Part shown: one piece after another, positions 27,301 to 36,990 of the stretch
Position numbering within the stretch: the first letter of the stretch is position 1
How the letters are laid out: every line of letters begins with the position of its first letter
Source: Ciona intestinalis
Lineage: Eukaryota > Chordata > Ascidiacea > Phlebobranchia > Cionidae
DNA length: 64,000 bases
Direction of reading: 5' to 3'
NCBI RefSeq assembly: GCF_000224145.3
Contig: NW_004190397.2
Coordinates: 708,853 to 772,852 of the forward strand
Program-made: the position numbers and the translations under genes
Notes under the pieces: model-generated
The model's database searches: none
What the model saw: the letters and a program-made list of their open reading frames with translations, nothing else
What the model was told of the DNA's origin: nothing

Positions 27301-30300
27301 ACGTTTGCCGATGAAAACGAAGTCGTTGGACCGTTGCAACAACGCACAAGAATACATTCGACAACAAAAAGCCAAAGCTAAAATAGGTACGTTGTTCTTG
27401 CTGCCATAACAGGGGTGCATTAAAAACACCAGTTTTGAAGCTCAAGGTTGCTACTAAATATGCAGTTAGGCACTAAACAGACATTGCTCCAACCCAGTGG
27501 TCACTAATGGATTTCCAAACTATCAATAATACAGTTTGGTAATTTCTCGTCTGGTAGAAAACCATAGTTGTTACAACATGGGTGTCTGTTTCATACACCT
27601 CGTGCCTGCCTACAAAATACCAAGTATGTAACTTTGTGGGTGACTTTTTTCTGTATGGTTGACAATTGTATATGGCTAATAATTTGGACAGCCCATTAGT
27701 GACCACTGCGTTAAAGCAATTGTCGTTAAGTGTCTTCGCAAAGACAAATACACGCACAATAGTAGCAGCGACGAGCCTTGAACCTGTAAACGGTGGCATT
27801 TTCAGCTAAAACAAAAACTTAACACCAGGCTTGGTACCTACAATTGAATCACCTGGCAAAGTTCAACGGTCCGGCAGCATGAGGTATGAAAAACCTCCGC
27901 CCGCTGAGCTTGATCAACAACCCAGTGTTGCCGAAAATGATCCCGCAAGCCTCAGTGTTGCCGACAGAATTGAGCGTTTTCGTAAAAGCACAAGCTCAAC
28001 AAAAATTGATCCAGATGCGTTACAAGTTAGTTTGTTTTTCATTAAATATTCTACATATATTTTACACTTTTTTTATTAAAAACTCTGGCCTGAATCTTAA
28101 GTCCATAGCATGCCTCAGTAGAACCTCACCTATATAGAACAGAATAATAAGCCAACTCTGACCAATATCTCAAATCTCATGACGTGCCAATCATACCATA
28201 CTGTAGGACCTCACCCATATAGAATATATTACACTAAAGGTTTTTGAACTTTAAGACACCCCTTGGCTTTACGTACAAAACCTACACCCTACCTTTTGCC
28301 CAAAAAACATGTGTTTAGCCATAGCTCATAGGACAGTTTATCATTTATATATAAATGATATACAATTCCAGTTTGAAAATCATGTTTTAAACATATGTGT
28401 TCTATTTTTATCGTTATGTTTTCTGAAATTTTACAGTATGTTTAAAAGGTATTTACTGCTATGTTAAAGAAAGTAACAAAAAATACACTTTATTTTTAAG
28501 ATGCACATTTAGCCTCTAAAACCAATTGTCTTTTTTCATTTTTCTAAAACACCCAACTAAGAACTATGTATTGTACCATAGCAAATAGAATTTGTCTATT
28601 TATAGGCTGTTATTTAATTCAAAAAGTTTCCCTAAAGATACTTTTACAAATTAGCTGTCCTGTTTTCATGCTATTCCATTTTATAAATGTTACTATTATC
28701 TAAAACTGCTGAGCTAACCCTCGAAATTCACTGTGGCATTTTTCAAAATGCCTCCAATACTTCACCACAGAGCATATGTAAAGTAATCGGTGGCATTTGC
28801 CACGGACATTATTTTTATGTGCCAGAGTTAAATTTCGAGGGTTATGTAATATAATACTTAGTGCATGATCTAATACAGTAGGATTAATATTAATAAGGTA
28901 TTAATATAACTAATGTAAGCTTTGTAAACATTGGTGGCTCACTTATTGTTGTGGTGCATGGTATAATGAACATGCGTTGTTATGAATGCTTTATGTAATG
29001 TGTGAAAATGAATTAAAAAAATGTATATTTTTAGAACAAAAAGAAATACATATGTTTTTAATACAAAAAATAGGTATAGTATGGTGGGGTAAGATGGACA
29101 CCATTAGCGCATAATATCCAAATATCCTGATTGTGTTTTAAACAATTAACAACAGTCTATGGGAGTCATTAGGATACGGTTTTAAATTCCTTTGAATGCT
29201 CGTTTACTACCAAATGAAAGGGGAAAATAGAGTGAAAAGGTGTCCCATCTTCCCCCACCCTACTATATATTTAAATAAAAACAAAAAAATACATATTTTT
29301 TTAAAATAGGGGCTATTAAAAGCATTTTTTTCTGGCTTTTTTTCGATTTTTTTTTCTGTATCATTATAACTGGCATTGAAAGGTAAAACTTGTCTACACC
29401 TGTGTTATATACTGTTGTTTACAGAGGCGTCCCTACGGCAGCATACCATGTATTGTGCTTTATGAGGGCCAACGCAAAGTAAGATACATCACCAGTGTTA
29501 TGTCTGGCTTTTCAAAATCATAATTTTTTCATTTGTTTTCTGTAACTCATCTGAAATTTTTTTCAATTCGCAAAACAAAATCATATTTTAATTTTTAGCG
29601 TGGATTTGTACAGTACTTCCATAATTATTTGTTCTATTTGGGAAAAGTTTTTAACTTTTCCCCCGAATAAGCAAAAAAATTGTATTTTTTTAAGAATTTA
29701 AAAAAAAATGTTTAAAATATAATGTGTGAAATTGTAATTACTAAAACCTAAAAAATCCTGGTCTACATTTTAAATATATATACAAGACAAAAAGTCACCC
29801 ACAAACTTATATATGTGGTAACCAAGTAGGCACATGGTGTATGAAACAGAACACTTGTGTTAGAACTTAAATTGACTCACCACCAAGAATAAATGTGATA
29901 TTCAGTCAAAACGCTGCTCTAATAGATAAAATGGAATGGGCCAAACTGTGGCCAAATTCCTAGGGCCCAAACGGTCTTTGGTAAAATAACATACAAACAG
30001 ATAAATGAAAATTAAACAAGACAAATAATTAGGGAAGTACTGTAACGTTACAAGTGAAATTACAACCAAAATTTGCACACACACAAAATCAAACCAAAAT
30101 GCACGTTTTCAACTACATTCTGAATCCACATGGTTTTATTTAGAGTAATAGGCCAACTCTGGCCTAAATCCCAGGTCCTCAAAACAGAATGAATTATAAA
30201 TACCAAAAGCCCTTGGTGTACCACACCATTGAACCTGGGAGGTTTGCCAAAATTTGCCTAAAACTTCAAAAATTACAAATTCAGTGAAAAAAACGCCCAA

Positions 30301-32371
30301 AAAACATTATAATCAAGAAAAATTATTTTTTTTAATGTTTTACATTGCATGAATTAATTCGCAATCATATAAACGGAATTTAGTTCATTTTTCTTGAAAG
30401 ACGCCAGCAAAATTAGGTATTGTTTACTGGGGTTTTGATTCTAATTTAATTGAAAGTCTATATATACTGTTAGGGTGTTTATATAAGTTTTTTTTGCCAA
30501 TTTTTTTGCTAAAAACATTTTGCCAATTTATTTTTCGCATCCACACTTGTGTTTATTTTTATTTTCTTGTTCTGTAGTCTTAGTTTTGCATGCTTTAGGT
30601 AAAAAATAACAATTATATTTTCATTGTGTTAATATCGGCATCAATAATTTGCATGTTTCTGCATGTAAGTGTTCTAATGGTGTCAAAAAATTCAAAAGCC
30701 AGAAATGCACAAAAAAAATTACAAAAACTAGTGCTTCTCAACCTTGTCCCAACCGAATTTTGTTGATAAATTAATAGAAAAGCATTGCCGACCCAATTTT
30801 TAAAACCATATTTCACAAAAATTTTTGTAAGCATACAATATCAAGATATTACTTATAAAATAATAGTAAAGAGGCTTTGTGAATCACTATAGTAGTAGTC
30901 GCAATCAAAGCAAATATTTTTGAACCACTGGGTAAAAAAACAACATAACCGCATTTAAAAATACATACCTATTTTTGGCTATTGAATTATAGGTCTTGAA
31001 ATTTATAACTGCCTAAAAATAAAGCTACCAAATCACACATATATTAATTTCTGTAATTTCCGCTTACAAGTTCTTGAATAATTACAGCAAGATATTGATG
31101 AGACAATGAGACAAGCAATGGACCAGCTGCAAACATTGGACATGCATGGTCCACAGTCTNATAAAGCAACTCCAGATGTGGGATTAGACACACTGGAGAA
31201 CAGAATAGGTGAGATCCGACTTGCCCAAGCCAGTTTAACCAGTTCCAGCTGGTTAAAACAAGAGTTATCAAGTATATGAGTACTAAAAAATTAAAAAAAA
31301 CTTTAAACTAGTTCCAACTGGTTAAAACCAGAATTACCAAGTATAAGGTTACTGGTAAACTTAAAACTAGTTCCAACTGGTTAAAACCAGAATTGCCAAG
31401 CATAGGAGTACTGGAAAACTAAAAACTAGTTTCAGCTGGTTAAAACCAGAATTTCAAAGCATTTGGATCCTGCGAAACTGAATTGCCTAAATTGTGCAGT
31501 TTAGTATACATGTGACACACTTTTTAATCAATATCATTATTAATTCGCACATAATTCTGCAAAATTTGATAATTTGCATGTGGAATATGTTAACAGCTGC
31601 GGACACATGGGGAAATGGTCTATTTAAAAAAAAGAATTTGTATTGCAAGCAGTACAACTAAATTTTAAAACGCAAATTTTAAAACAAAAATTTTCCTACA
31701 AATAATTTTGAATATGTCCCCAGCTGTTAATATAACATATACATTTTTTTTATTAGCATAAAAAACTTATGACCACTAACATGAAGTAGTCAACATTTAA
31801 AATTGTGATTGCCAGGTTGTTGCTACCATTGTGGACAAAAAATAATCACCTACGAAGTAATATACTTAGTAACTTGTAAGCTGGCACGAGGTGTATGAAA
31901 CACAACACCTGTGTTATAATGACTGTTGTTTTCGGGCCACGCGAGGATAAGGAAGTTTCATGTATTTAACATATTTGATTGACAGGCCAGCGCAGTGAAT
32001 CAACAACTGAATCACGGAGTAGTACACTCTCTTCCACGGACAGCAGACGTAGCGAGAAACAGACAACGCCGTCGCCGCAGTCAAGTGGAAATTGGAAAAG
32101 CCACATGAAAAGTACCTCAGTTGGTGCATATGACGCAAAAAAATCATTTATCGGAAAGCATTCGAAAAATAATAACAATAATAATGGAAATTCTCATTAC
32201 CAAGTACCAACACATCGTTATCAAGGCATGGCTGCCATGGCTGGTCGCGATTTTAGTACATCTGCCCCTGCACCCCCCCGAGCAAATGCATTTGAACCCA
32301 TACGTTCAGGCATGCCTTTCCAACAGAAAAATCAACCCTTGAAACAAAGCGTGAGGAAAACTGCTTTGTAA
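332..32371 (+). CDS. srgap: SLIT-ROBO Rho GTPase-activating protein (F-BAR, RhoGAP, SH3)
   Basis: Coding exons with continuous phase: 332-386, 10447-10633, 12646-12817, 13688-13825, 14449-14554, 15048-15176, 15741-15889, 16341-16518, [gap exon], 17811-17844, 19078-19201, 20254-20303 (tentative), 21736-21763, 22684-22788, 23194-23362, 23706-23811, 24262-24394, 25102-25282, 25819-26005, 26620-26739, 27262-27386, 27829-28025, 31088-31208, 31986-32371. About 1060 residues plus the gap exon; vertebrate SRGAP1-3 have about 1070-1100. The first 371 residues are the F-BAR region ([12 protein letters not shown], then [20 protein letters not shown]). RhoGAP carries the arginine-finger motif GIFRVPG, then [22 protein letters not shown] and [22 protein letters not shown]3 (exon 25819-26005) has [14 protein letters not shown] and GLVPHAYI. 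The tail includes QDIDETM, as in vertebrates, and ends in a Ser/Thr/Asn-rich stretch. Family role: membrane-bending RhoGAP downstream of Robo, acting on Rac/Cdc42 at the plasma membrane. It converges with TRAPPC3. Confidence 0.95.
458..594. mobile_element. Palindromic MITE with 16-bp inverted repeats
   Basis: The ends are exact inverted repeats of AAGGTGGCTGTACACA. The two-strand open frames across it (424-666 and 434-649) are shadows of this palindrome. A truncated second copy in SRGAP intron 27056-27115 matches the right half of this element, which supports a dispersed repeat. Confidence 0.75.
3864..3871. promoter_or_regulatory. CRE palindromes TGACGTCA in intron 1
   Basis: Perfect TGACGTCA occurs at 3864-3871, 4197-4204, 8836-8843 and 8906-8913 within SRGAP intron 1, and at 16957-16964. 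These match the CREB/ATF consensus. Function is not shown by sequence; some further copies (for example about 19798 and 40944) lie inside hAT-type repeats and are probably incidental. Confidence 0.35.
4546..4744. mobile_element. MITE family A copy (GGGGAAGATGGGACA ends)
   Basis: Begins TATAGTACTGTGGGTTAAG and ends with a CATCTTCC...CACTATA complement. The internal segment (AAACAATTA, GGGAGTCGTAAGGATA, TTTGAATGTTC) recurs in every family member. TA-like flanks suggest a TA target site. Known Ciona MITEs such as Cimi-1 are candidates for the family, but identity was not tested. Confidence 0.75.
5224..5414. mobile_element. MITE family A copy
   Basis: Inverted orientation relative to the previous copy: starts TAGTATGGTGGGGTAAGATG and ends CATTTTACCCCACGGTACTA. 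Confidence 0.7.
6061..6169. mobile_element. MITE family A, short internally deleted copy
   Basis: Both termini are present (TATAGTAGGGTGGGGTAAGA and CATCTTACCCTACAGTACTA), but the element is only about 109 bp because the centre is missing. Confidence 0.65.
6655..6852. mobile_element. MITE family A, near-consensus copy
   Basis: Starts TATAGTAGAGTGGGGGAAGA, ends TCTTCCCCCACCCTACTATA, with the complete 200-bp interior. One of the best copies for defining the inverted termini. Confidence 0.8.
7316..7600 (-). mobile_element. tRNA-derived SINE, minus orientation, with duplicated tail
   Basis: Reverse complement of the family: the tail complement (TTATCCTCGCGTGGC..., AACGACAGTC) occurs twice (about 7316-7415 and 7425-7500), followed by the head complement AGTGACCACTGGGTTGGAGC and GTCTTGCCC. 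Confidence 0.65.
7994..8181 (-). CDS. Unrecognised possible terminal exon, antisense in SRGAP intron 1
   Basis: A minus-strand open frame of about 60 codons ends in a stop at 7994-7996. It contains the P-loop-like GSGKSC near its start and a region rich in aromatic and charged residues ([15 protein letters not shown]). Base composition is more balanced than the flanks, and an acceptor-like CTAGCAG lies just upstream on that strand. No in-frame ATG explains the hydrophobic stretch upstream of it. I do not recognise the family. It could be an exon of an antisense gene, a decayed gene fragment or chance. Confidence 0.25.
8517..8785 (+). mobile_element. tRNA-derived SINE copy
   Basis: Contains GTCCTTGGGCAAGACACTT, GGTTACTAATAGGTTGCCC and the tail block GGCACGAGGTGTATGAAACA followed by a GACTGTTGTTTTCC-like segment. 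The antisense open frame at 8494-8844 is explained by this element. Confidence 0.7.
9254..9502. mobile_element. MITE family A copy with duplicated left end
   Basis: The left terminus (GTAGTAGGGGTCACCTTTGG-like) occurs twice in tandem about 47 bp apart, followed by one interior and one right end TTCCCCACCCTACTGTATA. Confidence 0.7.
10134..10370. repeat. AT-rich tandem array at the end of intron 1
   Basis: About four to five degenerate units near 50 bp containing TTATTCATTTATTAATAAAT and TTTTAAAACAT, lying about 80 bp upstream of the second coding exon of SRGAP. Confidence 0.6.
11159..11641. mobile_element. MITE family A copy with about ten tandem right termini
   Basis: A standard left end and interior (11159-11325) are followed by about ten tandem units of 31-32 bp, each reading TGTCCCATCTTCCCC plus ACCCTACTATATTACT with small changes. 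Because the unit is not a multiple of three and lacks stops in these frames, three overlapping open frames (11281-11763, 11315-11689, 11328-11672) arise. They are not genes. Confidence 0.85.
12150..12345 (+). mobile_element. tRNA-derived SINE head (tRNA-like region visible)
   Basis: Shows a degenerate tRNA-like part with box-B-like GGTTCGATGC, then GTGTCCTTGGGCAAGACACT and GTGGTCACTAATGGGTTGTC. The tail is missing. It lies in the SRGAP intron before the 12646 exon. Confidence 0.7.
13803..14400. repeat. Tandem repeat starting from an SRGAP exon end and its donor
   Basis: About five units near 95-100 bp. The first overlaps the last 23 bp of exon 13688-13825 plus its donor; others start at about 13895, 13995, 14088 and 14326. 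Copies carry GAAAAACAAGTAAATTACAC or GAAAAACAGGTAAATTAC, so donor-like sites recur. A different insert (about 14125-14275) interrupts the array. Confidence 0.65.
14520..14520. other. Single N that breaks the F-BAR exon frame
   Basis: Read as given, exon 14449-14554 is 106 nt and its downstream half is out of frame. Removing the N gives 105 nt and restores [10 protein letters not shown], matching the vertebrate SVKKIEKMKEK region, and joins exon 15048 in phase 0 (RQLKYSE). The N is therefore most likely a spurious inserted base. Confidence 0.8.
14740..15010. repeat. Short degenerate tandem repeat in SRGAP intron
   Basis: About nine units near 28 bp of the type TCAGTTTTTATTTAGATATTC, with repeated TTTTCAGTTTT that mimics splice acceptors. 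Lies directly upstream of exon 15048. Confidence 0.55.
16107..16300. mobile_element. MITE family A copy
   Basis: Starts TTTAGTAAGATGGAGAAAGA and ends TTTCCCCCACCCTACTAATA, with the full interior. Its right end is about 40 bp upstream of the SRGAP acceptor at 16340. Confidence 0.7.
16537..16683. mobile_element. Palindromic MITE with GTGGCGCAGCCAG ends
   Basis: Left end AGTGGCGCAGCCAG and right end CTGGCTGCGCCACGG are inverted repeats around an A/T and poly-G interior. It begins about 18 bp after the donor of exon 16341-16518. Confidence 0.7.
17571..17620. other. Assembly gap (50 N), probably hiding one SRGAP exon
   Basis: Exon 16341-16518 ends in phase 0, but exon 17811-17844 must enter with one carried base to read [11 protein letters not shown] coding piece of 3n+1 nt is therefore missing between 16519 and 17810. 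In vertebrates the corresponding segment follows the F-BAR extension (TIEDYDVSECF region). No suitable exon is visible in the flanks, so the gap is the best location. Confidence 0.65.
18019..18234. mobile_element. MITE family A copy with duplicated right end
   Basis: Starts TATAGTAGGGTGGGGGAAGA. The right end is repeated: TGTCCCATCTTACCCCACAA, then TGTCCCATCTTACCCCACAT. This is a two-unit version of the terminal array at 11320-11641. Confidence 0.75.
19536..19893. mobile_element. hAT-type MITE with 8-bp target duplication
   Basis: Termini TAGGGATGCACATTACAGAA and the complement of TAAGGATGCACATTACAGAA. Flanked by CCTACATA at 19528-19535 and 19894-19901. A TAGGG-like end plus an 8-bp duplication is typical of hAT elements. 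The interior is AT-rich, noncoding, and has sub-terminal TAGGATATCCTA and TCTAGAATTC palindromes. Confidence 0.85.
20254..20640 (+). repeat. Tandem array that starts inside a small SRGAP exon
   Basis: GTAAAATGCAATGACT recurs at about 20266, 20392 and 20512, with a degenerate fourth copy near 20625 (period 120-126 bp). The first copy covers the tentative exon 20254-20303 ([16 protein letters not shown]). That exon has the phase needed to join 19201 to 21736, but its donor GTGCCT is weak. Later copies carry mutated versions of the same exon end. The open frame at 20302-20529 is an array artefact. Confidence 0.6.
21066..21600. repeat. Two adjacent intronic tandem arrays
   Basis: First: two units of about 107 bp starting at 21066 and 21173 (AAACTTTATTAAAGTACTTT ... 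TGGAAATGGGAATAGAAAG). Second: three units of about 78 bp starting near 21351, 21428 and 21507 (AAAACTGTAGGCTTTATTTT). Both lie in the intron before exon 21736. Confidence 0.6.
22285..22650. repeat. Three-unit tandem array of about 140 bp
   Basis: Three degenerate units share TTTTGTTGTTTTTGAAACAT, TTCTCTT and GCGACTGTATT. The array ends just before the acceptor of exon 22684. Confidence 0.5.
23870..24130 (-). mobile_element. SINE tail fragments, minus orientation
   Basis: Three consecutive tail complements (CTGTTTCATACACCCCGTGC, TTATCCTCATGTAGCCGGAA and relatives) fill most of the SRGAP intron between exons 23706-23811 and 24262-24394. They explain the open frame at 24005-24424 upstream of the real exon. 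Confidence 0.6.
24449..24654. mobile_element. MITE family A copy next to a captured CPT1 fragment
   Basis: Full element with left end ATAGTAGGTGGGGGAAGATG and right end CATCTTCCCCTACCCTACTA. Its right part is nearly identical to the copy at 45177-45322 in the CPT1 intron, and the identity continues outward into CPT1 exon sequence. Confidence 0.8.
24655..24775 (+). pseudogene. Captured fragment of a CPT1 exon with its acceptor, inside SRGAP intron
   Basis: 24715-24764 is identical over about 50 bp to the first 50 bp of CPT1 exon 45384-45523 (encodes [16 protein letters not shown]). The preceding intron (GCAATATTCGCTGCCAAAAC, TTTTTTCAG) is also shared. After 24764 the copy diverges and reaches a donor-like GTTAGT at 24776. 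If spliced in, the 61-nt exon would shift the SRGAP frame and meet a TGA in exon 25102. The insert is bounded by imperfect direct copies of TAAAATATACC...TTTTGAACA at about 24424-24448 and 24785-24811. Confidence 0.85.
25303..25456. mobile_element. Truncated MITE family A pieces
   Basis: The right half (GCTACCAAATGGGATGAAAA to TTTCCCCACCCTACT) begins about 20 bp after the SRGAP donor at 25283 and is followed by a second partial end, GATGTCCCATTTTTACCC. It makes the apparent exon read-through at 25141-25623. Confidence 0.6.
25489..25785 (-). mobile_element. Full-length tRNA-derived SINE, minus orientation
   Basis: Tail complement (TATTCTCGCGTGGCCGGAAA) through to the head complement, with ACCACTGGGTTGGAGCAATT, GTCTTGCCCAAGGACACATG, GAGCCTTGAACCCATTACC and a tRNA-like end GCGCGCTAACCGATATG. 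Ends about 30 bp before the SRGAP SH3 exon acceptor at 25818. Confidence 0.8.
26040..26575 (+). mobile_element. Cluster of SINE copies and tails
   Basis: Tail at about 26050-26165, head plus tail at 26190-26400 (GTGTCCTTGGGCAAGACACT, GTGGTCACTAATGGGTTGTC), and another tail at 26455-26575, all in plus orientation in one SRGAP intron. They lie just upstream of exon 26620. Confidence 0.7.
26774..26962. mobile_element. MITE family A copy
   Basis: Starts TATACTTGGGTGGGGTAAGA and ends TTTTCCCCACCCTACTATA. Begins about 35 bp after the donor of exon 26620-26739. A partial copy of the 458-594 palindromic MITE follows at 27056. Confidence 0.7.
27545..27795 (-). mobile_element. SINE copy, minus orientation
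   Basis: Tail complement (CTGTTTCATACACCTCGTGC) to head complement (GTGACCACTGCG, AAGTGTCTTCGCAAAGACAA, GAGCCTTGAACCTGTAA). A detached head piece lies at 27478-27520. It ends shortly before exon 27829. Confidence 0.65.
28715..28844. mobile_element. MITE with TAACCCTCGAAATT inverted ends
   Basis: Exact 14-bp inverted termini TAACCCTCGAAATT with sub-terminal TGTGGCATTT and GGTGGCATTTGCCAC. About 130 bp, AT-rich and noncoding. A different family from the others in the window. Confidence 0.7.
29075..29269. mobile_element. MITE family A copy
   Basis: Starts TATAGTATGGTGGGGTAAGA and ends TCTTCCCCCACCCTACTATA. Part of the 3-kb SRGAP intron 28026-31087, which otherwise holds AT-rich unique sequence, the 28715 MITE and a SINE tail at about 29790-29900. 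Confidence 0.75.
31239..31460. repeat. Four-unit tandem repeat after an SRGAP donor
   Basis: AGTTCCAACTGGTTAAAACC recurs at about 31241, 31310, 31369 and 31429 (period about 60-69 bp), starting some 30 bp after the donor at 31209. Confidence 0.65.
31840..31960 (+). mobile_element. SINE tail fragment before the last SRGAP exon
   Basis: Tail block (GTAAGCTGGCACGAGGTGTA, AACACCTGTGTTATAA, GGCCACGCGAGGATAA) ends about 25 bp before the acceptor at 31985. Confidence 0.7.
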
Positions 32372-33676
32372 TTCAATAGTTCCTTGCCTATTGTTGCCCC
32401 CACCGCAATATGTATATATACATACATATGTAGAATTATTTCATACATTATGAACTTAAAGTTAATATAGTATAACCTCAAGTCTGGTAGGTTGTTTTTC
32501 GAGTTCAAAATCATGAATTACCACTATGTGTTGGTACCCCAAATGCTACGAGTACGAACACTACATATACATACACCGTGTTTTAATGTGATCCCTTTTT
32601 ATCTGGTGTACTTACGTGTAAATAACATTGCGAAAAAAGGGTCGAGCTAAAACATTATCCTATTTTAAAAGGCAAGACGTTTTTATCCTTTATTTTACGC
32701 AGGGTAAAAAGTGACTGTTTCGTAACTACATAATCATGTCCTAATTCATGTTTTTGTTTTTCTGTTGCACTTCAGCCAAAAAGCGCTGTCAGTTTATAAT
32801 TTCCAAAACAATTGCGTGGTACACACGTCACAAACGCTTCATCTTGAAATTTACGCTACATTTGCGATTCTGCTGCCTGTTATCAAGGCTATTGCAGCCT
32901 GCTATGAACTCAGTGTTGTAACGTGGATGCACTTTCCGTGTTAACTTGTAATGGACGAGAATAGAGAAGTTAAAATTGATTATTTTTCGTGTTCTAGTTA
33001 TAAAATTTAGTGTTAATTTTTAGGCTTCTGTTTTCAGGTTTTGATGGCCGCATTTTTTTTATGAGCAAATTGTTAAATATGTTGCCATATTTTGACAGTG
33101 AGCATGAGGTTTATAAAGTTGTGTACATTTATAGCTGCAGACTTAGCTTGGCAGGTCAACTCTAGTATAATGGTACTGTATTAATCAGGAAACATTACAA
33201 CCAGTAAGTGGGTGTTTGTCTAACTATCACTGACTACTATAGATTTATAAAGATGCCTATATGTACAGTAATAATAGTGTTACTTTCTTTTTCATTATTT
33301 TGTATTCGTCAATTCCTATATATTTAAATCACAGGCCCCGTCAGCTTTATAAGTTTACAGACAGAAAACCTTTCTAAAATCATACACAAAATATTTCATA
33401 TTATGTCATTTTTATTGCACAAAACTAAAATATGTTCAAAACTAAAACAAGAACAACTAAGCCTTTAAATCTTTCAGCAGTAAAATATAATTACTGAAAT
33501 GTATATCTTCTTTAATCTCTAATTTAAGATGGTAAATTAAAGGCATACAAGGGCCTTATGCTTTAGGCCTGAGTTGGCCATTATGGTTCTTGGTGCATTT
33601 AGGGCATATACTTTAGGCCTTTTGGTTAGTATGTCTTAATATTGAAAGTTGAAACAGTTTCAAAACAGTTTAATTT
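32372..33676 (+). other. SRGAP 3' UTR / convergent interval with TRAPPC3
   Basis: Gene-free interval between the SRGAP stop and the TRAPPC3 stop. No strong AATAAA for SRGAP is visible on the plus strand, so its 3' end is not resolved. On the minus strand an AATAAA lies at 33411-33416, about 260 bp past the TRAPPC3 stop. Confidence 0.5.
33411..33416 (-). terminator. Candidate TRAPPC3 polyadenylation signal
   Basis: AATAAA on the minus strand (TTTATT as written), 261 bp downstream of the TRAPPC3 stop codon. Confidence 0.5.
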
Positions 33677-35821
<2,145 letters not shown>

Positions 35822-36101
35822 TGCATCAGTTAAAATAATGGTGTGGTCTTAAATTAAATCTAAATATTTGTAAACAAATAGCTTAATTTAGCTACGAAAT
35901 TGGTATTGCATTGCATGTGATATACCAAAATATTTCCCGAGATACAGTTTGCTAGCCGTCAAGCCCTTTCGGTATTTCTTGTGTTTAGTATCAGAGGGGC
36001 CCGCAACTCTAATACGTTGCCGTTATGGCGATGTTCTCAGAATATATTTTTTTCTATCTGCACTGTCCGTGTCCGGTGCGATTAGTGTTTATAGTAAGAT
36101 A

Positions 36102-36301
36102 TATAGTACTGTGGGGAAAGATGGGGCACCTTTGCACGTAATATCTAAATATTCTGATCTCGTTTTAAAGAATTGCCAACGGTCTATTGGAATCGTGAGG
36201 ACATGGTTTTATAATTCTTTGAAGGTTCTTTGCTTACTACCCAATGGGATGAGAAAAAAAGAATGAAAACGCGGCGTCCTATCTACCCCAACCCTACTAT
36301 A
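36102..36301. mobile_element. MITE family A copy
   Basis: Starts TATAGTACTGTGGGGAAAGA and ends CTACCCCAACCCTACTATA. The hairpin at 36303-36349 begins right at its right end. Confidence 0.7.
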
Positions 36302-36302
36302 G

Positions 36303-36349
36303 GCAAAGAGATTAAAACCATCTCTTTGCCATGGTTTTAATCTCTTTGC
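36303..36349. repeat. Perfect 19-bp inverted repeat with 9-nt loop
   Basis: GCAAAGAGATTAAAACCAT at 36303-36321 is the exact complement of 36331-36349. The loop repeats part of the arm (CTCTTTGCC). Confidence 0.85.
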
Positions 36350-36990
36350 TATAGGTATCTCGTATGCAAACCAATTTTACACAAAACTCCGAGGAAAGGA
36401 GTTTTATGTTTTAAAATAATTTTAACAGTCATCTGAACCGAAGGAACAGAGCGTTAATCTGGAAACATACGGTCAGAACGTGATATAAGAACGGGAGAAA
36501 TAGGAAGATGCGTTGCACCGCGCGTCCGGATAAACGAAAAGTGATTTTGCAACATCTGTAATAGGCTCTGTATAATACGCGTACGTGGTTCAGATTTGAT
36601 AGGAGTTGTATTTTGTACGGTTGGCGTAACTTTTAGAAACTTAGCAGAAGTTTTTGGCGGTTTTATGTTGTAATTTTTAGGACGCTGCTCTTCTTAACTT
36701 ATACGTAAATTGGTTAAGATAATTATTTTATTTTTTTATTTAAGAAGTAGCAGGTTAACGTGTAGCATATGTGCAAACTTTGTTTGCTCTTTTTATTTGA
36801 CATAAAACATCAAATTAACCAATAGGCCTATAACAATTAGAATAGGAATGATAATACAGGGTAAGCAATGAAACGATATTCGTGGAACACGCTATAGCGC
36901 TAAATACACTATAGTATATGCTACTATATTTTAATGTTTAAACCAAGTTTGGACAATTTTATATTAACATTTTTATCAGAAACAATAAAG

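Larger units (their letters stand above)
35822..36990. promoter_or_regulatory. Divergent promoter interval, TRAPPC3 and secreted peptide gene
   Basis: About 1.2 kb between two head-to-head genes. It holds a full MITE family A copy (36102-36301), a perfect hairpin (36303-36349) and AT-rich sequence. Just before the peptide start, TTTTTATCAG followed by an 11-nt leader resembles a spliced-leader trans-splice acceptor, as is common in tunicates. Confidence 0.45.

Noticed and set aside
30613..30834. 73-codon minus-strand frame in SRGAP intron
   Set aside because: AT-rich, no splice signals or similarity that I can recognise.
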